Source: Colletotrichum lupini (Eukaryota > Ascomycota > Sordariomycetes > Glomerellales > Glomerellaceae). From it: a DNA stretch of 64,000 bases. A program made the position numbers and the translations under genes. Location: NCBI RefSeq assembly GCF_023278565.1, contig NC_064677.1, positions 310,001 to 374,000 of the forward strand, read 5' to 3'. The first letter of the stretch is position 1. Each line of letters opens with the position of its first letter. The notes below the pieces were generated by a model. It saw nothing but the letters and a program-made list of their open reading frames with translations, did not search any database and was not told the DNA's origin. Below are positions 45,551 to 54,897 of the stretch, piece by piece.

Positions 45551-46228
45551 GATGGCGGTGTTTGGTCCAATTGAGGCGATGAGACTATCGGAGGGAATCG
45601 GTGGTCAGGACGGTCCTGGTGTCTCGTGAGTCAAATGTTTAAAGTGGCTGATATTTCGTGGTGGGGTTAAAAATCATGGAGGGGTAACATGACGGCGCAC
45701 TCACCGAGAGCACTCGGCCGAGACGGTCTGATTGGTGGCACAGCGAGGAGCTTTTCCTATAAGTCGTTGTGGTCTGAGGTACCTCAATGTTTAATAGATT
45801 CGCAAGGCTCTTTCTCTCCCGTAGTCACGAAATAGTTGATGCACTTGACAGAAACTGAATGAAAATGATTGCACCTTATATATACATCTTTCCAAGTTTC
45901 TTGAAAGCTTTTCAACTGATGGCAACTAGTTATGACTCTTCATCCAAGGTAAAGCTCTGATGACAATGGTGTGTTTCGAGGCAAAGTGTACGTATCTTCA
46001 CACCGGGACCGGACCGGTCGTAGATACGTACCTTTTTGGAGGTGACTGGGAGGTGTGAGGTGGGCACCACAGCCCGATAAGATAGCCGATAAGATACTGA
46101 TCTTGTGCCTGAACGGTTAGGCCATACCAATTTTTCTGCAGTCTTTGGCCAGAGCTTCACGCGAGACGATCCGAGGTCAGCTCTGGCGTAGCAACCCCAA
46201 AAAGATCACAGATACCCAGAGCCCCGTG
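45551..46228. promoter_or_regulatory. Shared divergent promoter of glutamyl-tRNA synthetase and uL1m
   Basis: 678 bp between two start codons pointing away from each other, linking a cytosolic and a mitochondrial translation gene. A GGGACCGGACCGG stretch lies near 46006-46018. No separate gene is supported. Confidence 0.5.
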
Positions 46229-47186
46229 ATGGCGTCAACGAACCAGTGCATGGCCTCAATGGCCCGGCTTAGTCTCTCAGCTTCAGCAAGACCGACAGCC
46301 TCCACGATACCACGGTTCCTCATCCCTTCCGTCGCTCAGCAGACACGATGCGCGAGTAACCAGGGGGGGAACAAGAAGACGGACAAGAAGAAGAAGAAGC
46401 TCTCCAAGGACTTCAAGACCTACAACGTCAAGAACTGCCCTCAATTCTCTCTTTGCGATGCCATGCGGTGTGTATATCCTGTGCAAAAGATGTCTTCCAA
46501 TTCGTTCTTCCAACTGACCTCGACGTAGCTACCTCCGCGCATTCGAAGTCGGCCGCCCTCCCCAGTCCATCAAGTACGAGATCCACGTCCACCTCAAGAC
46601 GCCCAGAAATGGCGCCGTCGTCAAAAACCGCATCCGTCTCCCCAACCCCGTCAAGTCCGACATCCGCGTCGGAGTCATCTGCCCCGAAGGAAGCCCCATC
46701 GCCCAGCAGGCCCTGCAAGCCGGCGCCGTCGTCGCGGGCCAGGAGTCCGTGTTCGAGGCCATCAAGAACGACAACATTGTCTTCAACCGGCTCATTTGCC
46801 ACACCGACAGCGAGGCGGCGCTCAACAAGGCCGCCCTGGGCCGCATCCTCGGCCCCAAGGGCCTCATGCCCAACCGTCGCATGAAGACAATCACCGACAA
46901 CATTTCCAGCGCCATCCGTGAGACGATGGGCGCCGACAACTACCGCGAGCGTACCGGTGTCATCCGTATGGCTATCGGGCAGCTCGGTTTCACGCCCAAG
47001 ATGCTGTCTGCCAACGTCAAGGCGTTTGTGGCCAGCATCAAGTCTGATCTCGCGGAGCTCGAGACGCACAAGGAGGTTCACGAGGTTGTGCTGAGCTCTT
47101 CCCAGGCTCCGGGCTTCAGCTTGAACGGAAACTTTGACTCTACAGATGAGGAGGTCACGCCGGCTCACCTCTCCAACGTCATGTAA
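46229..47186 (+). CDS. MRPL1: Mitochondrial large-subunit ribosomal protein uL1m (MRPL1)
   Basis: Two exons (46229..46467, 46529..47186) with a 61-bp intron (GTGTGT donor, GTAG acceptor) give 298 residues. The splice yields CDAMRYLRAFEVGR. The N-terminal 45 residues are rich in Ser, Ala and Arg with few acids, a mitochondrial presequence, followed by a Lys-rich stretch (NKKTDKKKKKLSKDFK). The uL1 fold then follows: a GRPPQSIKYEIHVHLK start, then GRILGPKGLMPNRR, the conserved uL1 loop that contacts 23S-type rRNA at the L1 stalk, and FVASIKSDLAELE near the end. An alternative in-frame ATG at 46250 would shorten the presequence by seven residues. It converges on COG2 with 209 bp between. Confidence 0.93.
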
Positions 47187-47395
47187 AGATGTATAAATTC
47201 CAGATGAAAAAAGGGCAAACAGAAAAGGGAAGGGTGTTTAGATGAACTGTATCATAGGTGTTTGTATTACACGTGTATCAAAGTGGCATAGCGCTCTAGA
47301 ACATGTTTGGAGACTTGTATTTGGGTATCATATGCATCGCTACTCTGTGACTGCTGGCCTTTTTGTTCCGTTCGTCGTGTGCTGCTGCGATCGGC

Positions 47396-48331
47396 TCAGC
47401 TGCTCTTGAGGGCCCTGATCGCCTCAGCCTGGGCGTCAAGCAATCCGTACAAGCCCAAGTACTTGACTGTCCTCGCCTGACCCTTCTTGCCCGCCTTGCG
47501 TGCTTCCTTCATCGCCGTGCCGAGATCCAGGAGAATTGTGTTCCGACACCTCACCATTCGAGCCTCAGCCTTGACCACAAACGGAGTATCCCTTCCAATG
47601 GCGTCCGCCAGAGCTTCGACGATGCAAAAGTCTTGCGTAAAGCCAGCCAGCTTCGCAGGGCTGCTACCCACCAGCCCGCCCACATCATCATCCTCCTCCT
47701 CCTCGTCAGACTCCTCGCTATCGTCCGCGTCCCAGTCATCATCTTCTTCCTCTCCCTCGCCGCCGTCACCCGTCTTTGCCTTCCCAGGCAGACTCGCAAG
47801 CGAAAGCCGCTCCTCGAGCGAAGACACTCTCTCATCCAGCTCAAGCATCTTCCTCCCGGTCTCAATACCCCTCCTTACCTCTCTCAACTCCCCGCTCAAC
47901 CCCTGAACCTCCTCCCCGCGCGTCCTCACTTTCCCCTTGATCTCCTCCACGGCCCTCCGGAACCCGAGCATGGCAACACGCACATTCTCAACCCTCTCTT
48001 CGCCGCCGCGCAGCTCGTTGCCCAAAGACAAGAAGGCGGTGTAGTTCCCATTGACGAGCTCCAGCAGCTCGGCGCTGATGGCGGCGCTGCGGTCGCGGAG
48101 CTCTGCTTTGAGGTCGTCGAGGGTCTGGTGGCGGTGCGGGAGGGCGGAGAGGTAGTTTGCCGGGTGGAAGCCGGGAGCGAGGAAGTCGGATCGCGGGAGG
48201 GCGGCGGGGAAAGGGAGCGGGGCGTCGTCGTCTTCGTAGCCGGAGCCGGAGGCGACGGAGGAGGAGGATGAGGAGGGGAGGTGGAAGGCTGCTGTTTGCC
48301 GCGTTGGCGATTGAATGACGAGATTGGCCAT
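47396..48331 (-). CDS. COG2: Conserved oligomeric Golgi complex subunit 2 (COG2)
   Basis: A single exon of 311 residues, start ATG at 48331. COG2 is part of lobe A of the COG tethering complex, which holds retrograde vesicles at the Golgi. The N-terminal region has the family pattern LPRSDFLAPGFHPANYLSAL followed by heptad-rich coiled coil (TLDDLKAELRDRSAAISAELLELVNGNYTAFLSLGNEL) and a second coil at about 130-170. A very acidic Asp/Glu run (DDDWDADDSEESDEEEEDDD) interrupts the chain, then a conserved C-terminal part ends AEAIRALKSS. The short length is usual for fungal COG2, which corresponds to the N-terminal part of the animal protein. Confidence 0.9.
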   Translation of the reverse strand: MANLVIQSPTRQTAAFHLPSSSSSSVASGSGYEDDDAPLPFPAALPRSDFLAPGFHPANYLSALPHRHQTLDDLKAELRDRSAAISAELLELVNGNYTAFLSLGNELRGGEERVENVRVAMLGFRRAVEEIKGKVRTRGEEVQGLSGELREVRRGIETGRKMLELDERVSSLEERLSLASLPGKAKTGDGGEGEEEDDDWDADDSEESDEEEEDDDVGGLVGSSPAKLAGFTQDFCIVEALADAIGRDTPFVVKAEARMVRCRNTILLDLGTAMKEARKAGKKGQARTVKYLGLYGLLDAQAEAIRALKSS

Positions 48332-50924
48332 TGCTTCTGTGTGTGGTTCGCCGGTTTGCCCGTTGCTTTGGGGTTGGGTTGGTTGGTTTGTGCTTGCAGC
48401 CTTTCAGATGGCGACGGCGGCTCGGTGGTTGAGGTTCGGCGCAGAGATGTCGTAGCTCGGAGCAAAAGCGACGTCAAATTTAGGCAAGGTAGCTATCTCG
48501 AAGCTAGGGGACCGGGATCGGGAATTGTTGAGGAGCCTTGCTGTCGAGAGGTGGGTGGTTCAAATTGCAGCTGTTGGTCGATTTTGGGCGGGATGGAGTT
48601 GGATAGGTACGGAGAGCTTAACGCAGCTTTCTCAGAGGTCCACAGCTTGAGTTTCGTGGGGGTCACTGTGGGAATTGGAAGTGGTTGAACAGTGCGTGGG
48701 CCACACGTACTTGTAGTGAAGTAACTGAGGTAAGGTACCTAGCCCCCGCCAGGATTCCCACAGTTCTCACTGCAATGTGGACACGGTTGCGCAACCTTCA
48801 AACAACCCAAGTGGTCACTTTTAAGTATTTGACCAGTCGTGAATGAGGATTTCGAGTGGGCGAGAGATAGTCATAACGAAGAGTTGGTTCAGAGATGGAG
48901 TCGGTGCTGGGATTGGATAAATCTAAACCCTGCGGTCTCTCTGGCCGTGACGATGCGGCGATCAATCTGCTCGGCTCTTACGACGATGACCGCACATCAT
49001 CATCTCTGATGCGGTCATTGGCGAGAGACAGTAAAGTCATTATTCAAGACGCGCTCACTCAGTCACTCCTCGAAGTCTGCTTTGTATAGAGCATAACAGG
49101 TAGTCATCTCAGGTAAGCGGCTAGGATAAACGACATTCCCGTTGTGAAGAGCTCGACTTGACTTGGAAAAAAACAGACGGAGGCCGAAGTGCCCGCTGCG
49201 CTTGGCGTTGCCTCGTAAGAAAGGGATCCCTTGTGAAGCCAAAGCGTTCTCGGAGTCCACCCTTGGGCCAGCCTGTCAGGCAAAGACAAGTTCGTGTAAT
49301 AAGTGCGAGCCGATTATTGCCGCCGTCAAACCTCGTGAGATGCGAGGTACCGCGGCAGCCATGGACGGACGGATCCAGTAAGGGTAGCATTGTAGTACCA
49401 ACCTACGGATACCTGGCTCTGAAGCACTCCACGATGTACGTAAATGTTGCTCTTTTTTCTCGCGTGGCTCGCACCCTCCCATCACCCACTTCCGGGGCCC
49501 TCCACTTGGGATCAGCCTATGTGGGATGAAGGGCCGATCTGATTACGCACAGTCACGAAGTGAGAAGTGTTGGGTCACGGGTGGTTGGCTTGTCGATAGT
49601 ATCCATACAGCAATGGAGACTGGGAGACTGGAGACTGGGTGTAGACGATCCCGAAAGCAGACGTTTCAAGCGATTCCCCTAAGCCTTGAGAGTATGTAGA
49701 CTGGAAAAAAAAATGAGCGTCTCATGTGAGCCTGCAGAAAGGAAGCGGCGGCTGGGGGTTCGGGGGGTGAGAGATCAAATGGCCCAATGACGGGCGAGTG
49801 ACACGAGGTGTGAGTGGGATGAAGGATGCAGGCAGGTAATACGGATTGGAGCTGGAGGCGATGGTGGGTGGTGACATCTTATCAAGTACCTCTTGATCTC
49901 CCTGATGAACTGCTCCAAGGCCATTGGACGACTGGCGGTGACACCTGAAGCAGGTTCCATTGAGGCATAAATCCCCGATTATCAGGTACCTTTTTTTTTC
50001 GGCTCAAGTTACTGGATGGATACAGATCTTACTGTGCCATTGATTGTGTGTATTTATGCGACTGAATTGTGCAAGTTCAACCAAGACCTCGGCGATCCTG
50101 ACTCGTTGGTCTTCGCTTTTGCACTCCGTGGACACTGCCGAAAAGCCTCATCAAACTTTGTGTCAAATTGATTTCCCACGCTGGTTTTTGTCTTTACGGT
50201 TGTTTACTCATGCCTTACGGAGTACTGCAAGGTAGATTTAGAGTAGAACCACGGACGTCTCGGCTTACGAGGGAGTCATCGGACAAAGGGCCGCTCTCAT
50301 TTGTTGATGGAGCGACAGGCCTGTCCTACACTGTGGTATTAGATGCAACTTTATCCCACGGTCATCACTGGTCACGCACATCATGCACTCGCCCGGTGGG
50401 CAACGGCAGCGACATCGGCAGACCCTGAGATCAATTCCCTCGGGATGTGGCTACGCTTGGCACCCACGCAGAGTAAAAGACACAGAGTCAAGTAGTACTG
50501 CGTAGTTAACGGAAGAGTGAGAGGCTGGCATGGATGGGTGTTACGACATGGAAACTCAGCCATCAAGGGGATCAAAGCCCATCGATGGTGGATCGCGCAG
50601 TCAACCAGGGCGGTGATCCGTGGGAGAAGCCGGGCTGTGTAGCCCTGAAAGTCCCTACATAGTAACATTCATAGTGTGTTGTGGCCAGCCAAGCCCAAGA
50701 AACAAGGTCCGAGATCGCAGGGTCGGAATGGGGATGGAAGCCGGAAAGCCACAGGAGCCATCGAACGATTTCCCCAGTGTGGGCTGGAGTGTGTGTTTGT
50801 GCGAGACACTGAGAGTGAGTAAAAACTATGAGTGAGAGTAGTGCATTTACTGTGCGGATGTCGGGGGGATTTTCCGAGTGAGTGAGAGTGTGAGAATACT
50901 GTGACTGAGGTCTGCGTGAGACTG

Positions 50925-50975
50925 TGAGTGAGTGAGTGAGTGAGTGAGTGAGTGAGTGAGTGAGTGAGTGAGTGA
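50925..50975. repeat. TGAG microsatellite
   Basis: About 12-13 uninterrupted copies of TGAG, within a longer stretch rich in GAGTG words from 50.8 kb. Likely length-variable between strains. Confidence 0.95.
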
Positions 50976-51126
50976 AATGGATGAAATGAGTGGGTAATGA
51001 CCGGGCGAGTGAGAAGGCGACGTACCTCTGGCAGGCAGTGCCCGGGTAGGAAACAGCGAGAGAGGGAGAGAGAAAAAAAAGAGAAAAAAAGGCTAGCGCA
51101 GGCCCTGGTGGGGGCCTTGCGAGCAA

Positions 51127-51138
51127 GATAATCTTATC
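51127..51138. promoter_or_regulatory. Inverted GATA pair, candidate binding site for an iron-responsive GATA factor
   Basis: The sequence reads GATAA, two bases, TTATC, so two HGATAR sites face each other about 880 bp before the hapX start codon. In Aspergillus the GATA factor SreA represses hapX when iron is plentiful. The assignment is by context only. Confidence 0.4.
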
Positions 51139-51527
51139 AATCAGATCAAAAATTCCTTTTTGAATGTCGCCCTCCCCCCCTTCCCCCTTGGCCTTGGGCC
51201 CTTTCCCCCTCCACTGTCCAGTTCCGCGCTGTCGCTCCAATCCCCTCCTTCCTCCCCACCATCCTCCGAAGTGTCGGAAGAAAGAGGAACAAGCCCGCAA
51301 TTCAAACATTTCTTCACCTCATCAACATTGACTCTCCCACTTACACATACCGACTTGACGATTCTATTTCCTGGCTTCACTTACACAGACAAGTACCTAT
51401 AACCACAAAGTCAGCTATCCGAACCTCGCTGCCGACATCATCTTCCGGAACAGTGTCTGTTCTGTCACCCACTCGGCAACACGCGCGCGCCACCACGCCC
51501 GTCTGCATAACACTACTCTGTACAGCG

Positions 51528-51548
51528 CAGACAGACAGACAGACAGAC
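51528..51548. repeat. CAGA microsatellite
   Basis: About five copies of CAGA in the presumed leader of hapX. Confidence 0.9.
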
Positions 51549-52014
51549 CTATCAGCTGTGCATTTCGCTGTAGGGGTATCTGCTCGATTCTGCTCGGCAT
51601 CAGCCCAGATCGCCAAACAGTAGCATCATATCAACTTATACAGCGCCGATTGCTCTCCGAACAGGTCAATCAGCCAAACAGGAAAGCAAGCATCACAACT
51701 AAAAGACGAACAAGAAGAAGGACACAAGAACAGGAAAAAAAAAAAAAGAGAAGATCCAACACCATTCAGCACGTCTCGGTCTTACAACCATCAATTCGTC
51801 CCATTTTCTTATCAGATCTCAAGAGCCGAGAGAGCGCCGAACCGCACCCTCGGATTTACCAGCTGGCAAAAACATTAGCAACCCACACCCAGCCAACTGG
51901 CTACCAGCTGTTAGCGGCGATATCCCACCACCTGACAGCGAATGAGCGGCCTTAGCGGACCCCGCCTGCGGAACACTGCTGCTCGTTAGGTCGTCCCTCT
52001 TCCGATCCACCAAG

Positions 52015-53985
52015 ATGGCCGCCTCAGGTGTTTCCACCACTGTTCCCTCCTCATCTACCACCACCACCACCAACAACTCCTCCTCCTCCTCCCACAACCA
52101 GACGTCGCAGCAGCAACACTCGTCGTCGACCTTTTCTCCCGTCACCTCACCTCCCGCAACCGACGCCCGAAGCGTCTACTCGGCCGCATCTCGCTCCAGC
52201 TCGGTTGTCTCGACCCCCGTTTCCGCCGCTTCGCCTGCCGCGAGCACACCCGGCGGTCCTTCCACACCAAATCCGAGCGGACCGACAAATGCCTCCCACG
52301 CCCCGCACCAACTACCTGCCATCAGACCGAACGCTGCACAGCAACCCATCTCAGCCAGGCCGCCTCAGGTCGTGAACAAAATGTCCATGGCCTCCGTAAT
52401 CAGTCCCCCGCCCGTCACAGAGGCGCCCAAGATGTCTATGACCACCAAGGAATGGGTCATACCTCCCAGGCCCAAGCCCGGCCGCAAGCCTGCCACCGAT
52501 ACGCCACCCACCAAGCGCAAGGCCCAGAACCGTGCCGCTCAGAGGGCGTTCCGCGAGCGTAGGGCCGCCAGAGTTGGCGAGCTGGAGGAACAACTAGATG
52601 AGATCCGCGAAGGTCACGAAAAGGTCGAAAAAGACCTCAAGGACAAGGTCCACGGCCTCGAGATGGAGCTACAGTCCTTCAAGTCCCGCTGCCTCGTTCT
52701 CGAAAATATGCTGGATCGCGAGAGAAAGGATCGTGTCAAGGCCGAGTCCGAACTTGAAAGTCAGAAGAGACGCTGGAACGAGCAGCAGGCCGTCGCCGCC
52801 CCGAGACGCCTGCCGTCTCCCCAGCGCCGAGGTTCCCAAATCGCTCACCACGAGCATCCCCCCACCCCATCGGCTGGCCACGCAAACCAGCCCTTTTCCA
52901 TCTCACAGATCGTCTCTCCCCAAGACTCAACACACATGGAAGACTCTCCTGCCCCGTTTGGATGCGGGTCATGCGACCCTGAAGGATGCTCCTGTGCCAA
53001 CGAAATTCTTGCCGACACCGTCACAGGATGTGGTGGATGCACTCTCGGAGGTAGGTGCCAGTGCCTTGAGGAGACTATCAAAAGCGCCATCATCTCGGAC
53101 CTAAAGAGAGCTCCCTCGCCCTCGGCGCCGACATCCTCCGAGAAGCGTGCCCGCGTCGAGCCCACTCCGTCTGAGGAGGAGACGGAGATTGACTTCACCG
53201 CCATGTTCTCCAAGAAGGCACCCGTGCAACAGGTGCAACAGCACCAGCACCAGCAAGCGAACCTTGCCATCGTGCAGCCCCAACCCCAGCTGCCTCCCGT
53301 GGCCTTCAAGGACTCGTGTGGGTTTTGTAAGGACGGAAGCTACTGCCTCTGCGCCGACACCTCAATTCTCGGCCCACCCGCCACCACTCCTTACGGACCT
53401 CCTCCCGCCTATTCCCAGCAGGTTCAGACTCCCCCTCCCTCAGAGAACGATGCCGTCCCTCCCCCCATGCCAATGGAGATCGACGCCGATGGCGCCGTCA
53501 AGCTCCGTCCCCGTCCCCAGACCACCCAGCCCGTCGCTCCCGTCTCTCGCGGCTGCGGCCCCAAGGGCCCCGGATCCTGCGCCCAGTGTCTCGCCGACCC
53601 CAAGTCGGGTCTCTTCTGCCGCGCCTTGTCCGCCAACTTTGAGCGAAGTGGAGGAAGCGGCTCCGGAGGTGGCTGCTGTGGAGGTGCTGGTGCTGGAGGC
53701 GGATGCTGCAAGCCCGAGTCCGCGCCGGCGCCGCCACCCCGTCTCCCCTCCAAGGGACGCCTCGGCCTCAGCCTGAGCTGTGCCGAAGCCTACCAGACCC
53801 TTTCCAGTCACCGAAACTTCGAAAAGGCTGCCGACGACATTGGCTCCTGGCTTCCCAAGCTTCGCGCCGCGCCCAAGCCGGGCCAGACGCTGCCATCGCC
53901 TTCTCGTCTACCCATTGAAGTCGAGGCGGCGAGTATCATGAGCGTGCTCAAGGACTTCGACATTCGCTTTGGCAGAGGCCAGTAA
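52015..53985 (+). CDS. hapX: HapX: CCAAT-binding-complex-associated bZIP regulator of iron homeostasis
   Basis: A single exon of 656 residues; ATG at 52015 has good context (AAGATGGCC). After a Ser/Thr/Pro-rich N-terminus comes the Hap4-like motif that binds the CCAAT-binding complex (KEWVIPPRPKPGRKP, residues 145-159). Next come the basic region (KRKAQNRAAQRAFRERR, 167-183) and a long leucine-type coiled coil to about 250. Four cysteine-rich regions follow: CGSCDPEGCSC (317), CGGCTLGGRCQC (339), CGFCKDGSYCLC (435) and CGPKGPGSCAQC...C (514-535). These sense iron, probably through Fe-S ligation. HapX represses iron-consuming genes and induces siderophore production in iron starvation, and drives vacuolar iron storage in excess. 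A Gly/Cys-rich run (GSGGGCCGGAGAGGGCC) after the fourth region is unusual but may be strain-specific low complexity. Confidence 0.95.
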   Translation: MAASGVSTTVPSSSTTTTTNNSSSSSHNQTSQQQHSSSTFSPVTSPPATDARSVYSAASRSSSVVSTPVSAASPAASTPGGPSTPNPSGPTNASHAPHQLPAIRPNAAQQPISARPPQVVNKMSMASVISPPPVTEAPKMSMTTKEWVIPPRPKPGRKPATDTPPTKRKAQNRAAQRAFRERRAARVGELEEQLDEIREGHEKVEKDLKDKVHGLEMELQSFKSRCLVLENMLDRERKDRVKAESELESQKRRWNEQQAVAAPRRLPSPQRRGSQIAHHEHPPTPSAGHANQPFSISQIVSPQDSTHMEDSPAPFGCGSCDPEGCSCANEILADTVTGCGGCTLGGRCQCLEETIKSAIISDLKRAPSPSAPTSSEKRARVEPTPSEEETEIDFTAMFSKKAPVQQVQQHQHQQANLAIVQPQPQLPPVAFKDSCGFCKDGSYCLCADTSILGPPATTPYGPPPAYSQQVQTPPPSENDAVPPPMPMEIDADGAVKLRPRPQTTQPVAPVSRGCGPKGPGSCAQCLADPKSGLFCRALSANFERSGGSGSGGGCCGGAGAGGGCCKPESAPAPPPRLPSKGRLGLSLSCAEAYQTLSSHRNFEKAADDIGSWLPKLRAAPKPGQTLPSPSRLPIEVEAASIMSVLKDFDIRFGRGQ

Positions 53986-54897
53986 ATTCTTTCCAAAGTT
54001 TCTCTTGCCTCGCTAGAGGTAGGCATGCATATGTTCATGAATCTGGGTCGGTTATCTAAAAGCTCTGTATGGTTTCTCACACATTACTTGTGAGACATGG
54101 TCGATGTGGATATGAGCACTTGAAAAATTGGGCGGCGTTTGGGGTCCTTCGAGACACTATTTGATTTTGTAACACCCAAACTTCCAGAAAGTGAGGTCTA
54201 TCCATGCAAGAGGAAGCTATTTTGAAGCCTGCTCGTCAGGGGGGAATAAGGGAGGAGGTCATCTCCTTTCGGTGCATCGACCTAGGCCAACGGGGCCGGG
54301 CTGTCTTACCGTAGTACGCATTTTGATTGAGGCCTCGAACGGGGCTCAATGCGAATACATTATTGTTTCAATCATCCTAACCTGCCCTATGATTTCCGTG
54401 GCGTAAGTGAATGTCTTAGTCTTTGAAGAAAACGTCGTACCTCAGAATGATGCCAAATGCTGTTTGTCGATATTGGACATCAAAGACCTGTCACGATCAC
54501 CACAAAATTGAATACATTTGCAAATCAGGAATCATGGACGGAGTATGAATGCTGATAAATGTCATCTAGATTGGCCCAAGCCTATACTTCATACCCAAGT
54601 CATAATCGTATGTAGAAAAGTGGTATATCCTCCATAAAAGGCCGAGTGCCTGCTACCATAATGTCCCTCCCTTTCTACTGTAGTCATCTAAGAGGGGGGG
54701 GGGGGGGGGGGGTACATTGAAAAGATCCCGCAGCGTCCCAATATGATCAAAGGAAACCCATGTAAATGCCCACTGGATATGCCCGCGTCGTACTCGTGAA
54801 AAGGAAAATGTTCAAAATAAATATGGAAAAGAGCGCCCCCGGCGCCCGAAATTTGGAAAAGAAATTATCGCCGGGTGCAAATCACACTCTCGACGCT
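53986..54897. other. Intergenic region with a long G homopolymer
   Basis: 912 bp between two converging genes, holding their 3' ends. It includes an uninterrupted run of 19 G at 54694-54712. No gene is supported; the short frames have no domain. Confidence 0.5.
54694..54712. repeat. Homopolymer of 19 G
   Basis: 19 consecutive G residues on the plus strand, 3' of the large minus-strand gene. The exact length is uncertain in any sequencing technology. Confidence 0.9.

Larger units (their letters stand above)
48332..52014. promoter_or_regulatory. Long intergenic region and probable long leader of hapX
   Basis: 3.7 kb without a supported protein gene. Parts near the start codon (51.2-52.0 kb) are pyrimidine- then A-rich, like a long 5' leader. 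It contains a TGAG tetranucleotide microsatellite, a CAGA repeat, a GATAA/TTATC pair at 51127-51138 and a CCAAT near 51236. Small frames (for example 48895-49089, 49158-49529) lack domains. Long upstream regions are common for iron and developmental regulators in fungi. Confidence 0.45.

Noticed and set aside
46428..47168. Minus-strand frame of 246 codons
   Set aside because: Antisense to the uL1m exon, which has clear family motifs on the plus strand.
47363..48271. Plus-strand frame of 302 codons
   Set aside because: Antisense to COG2; low complexity and no domain.
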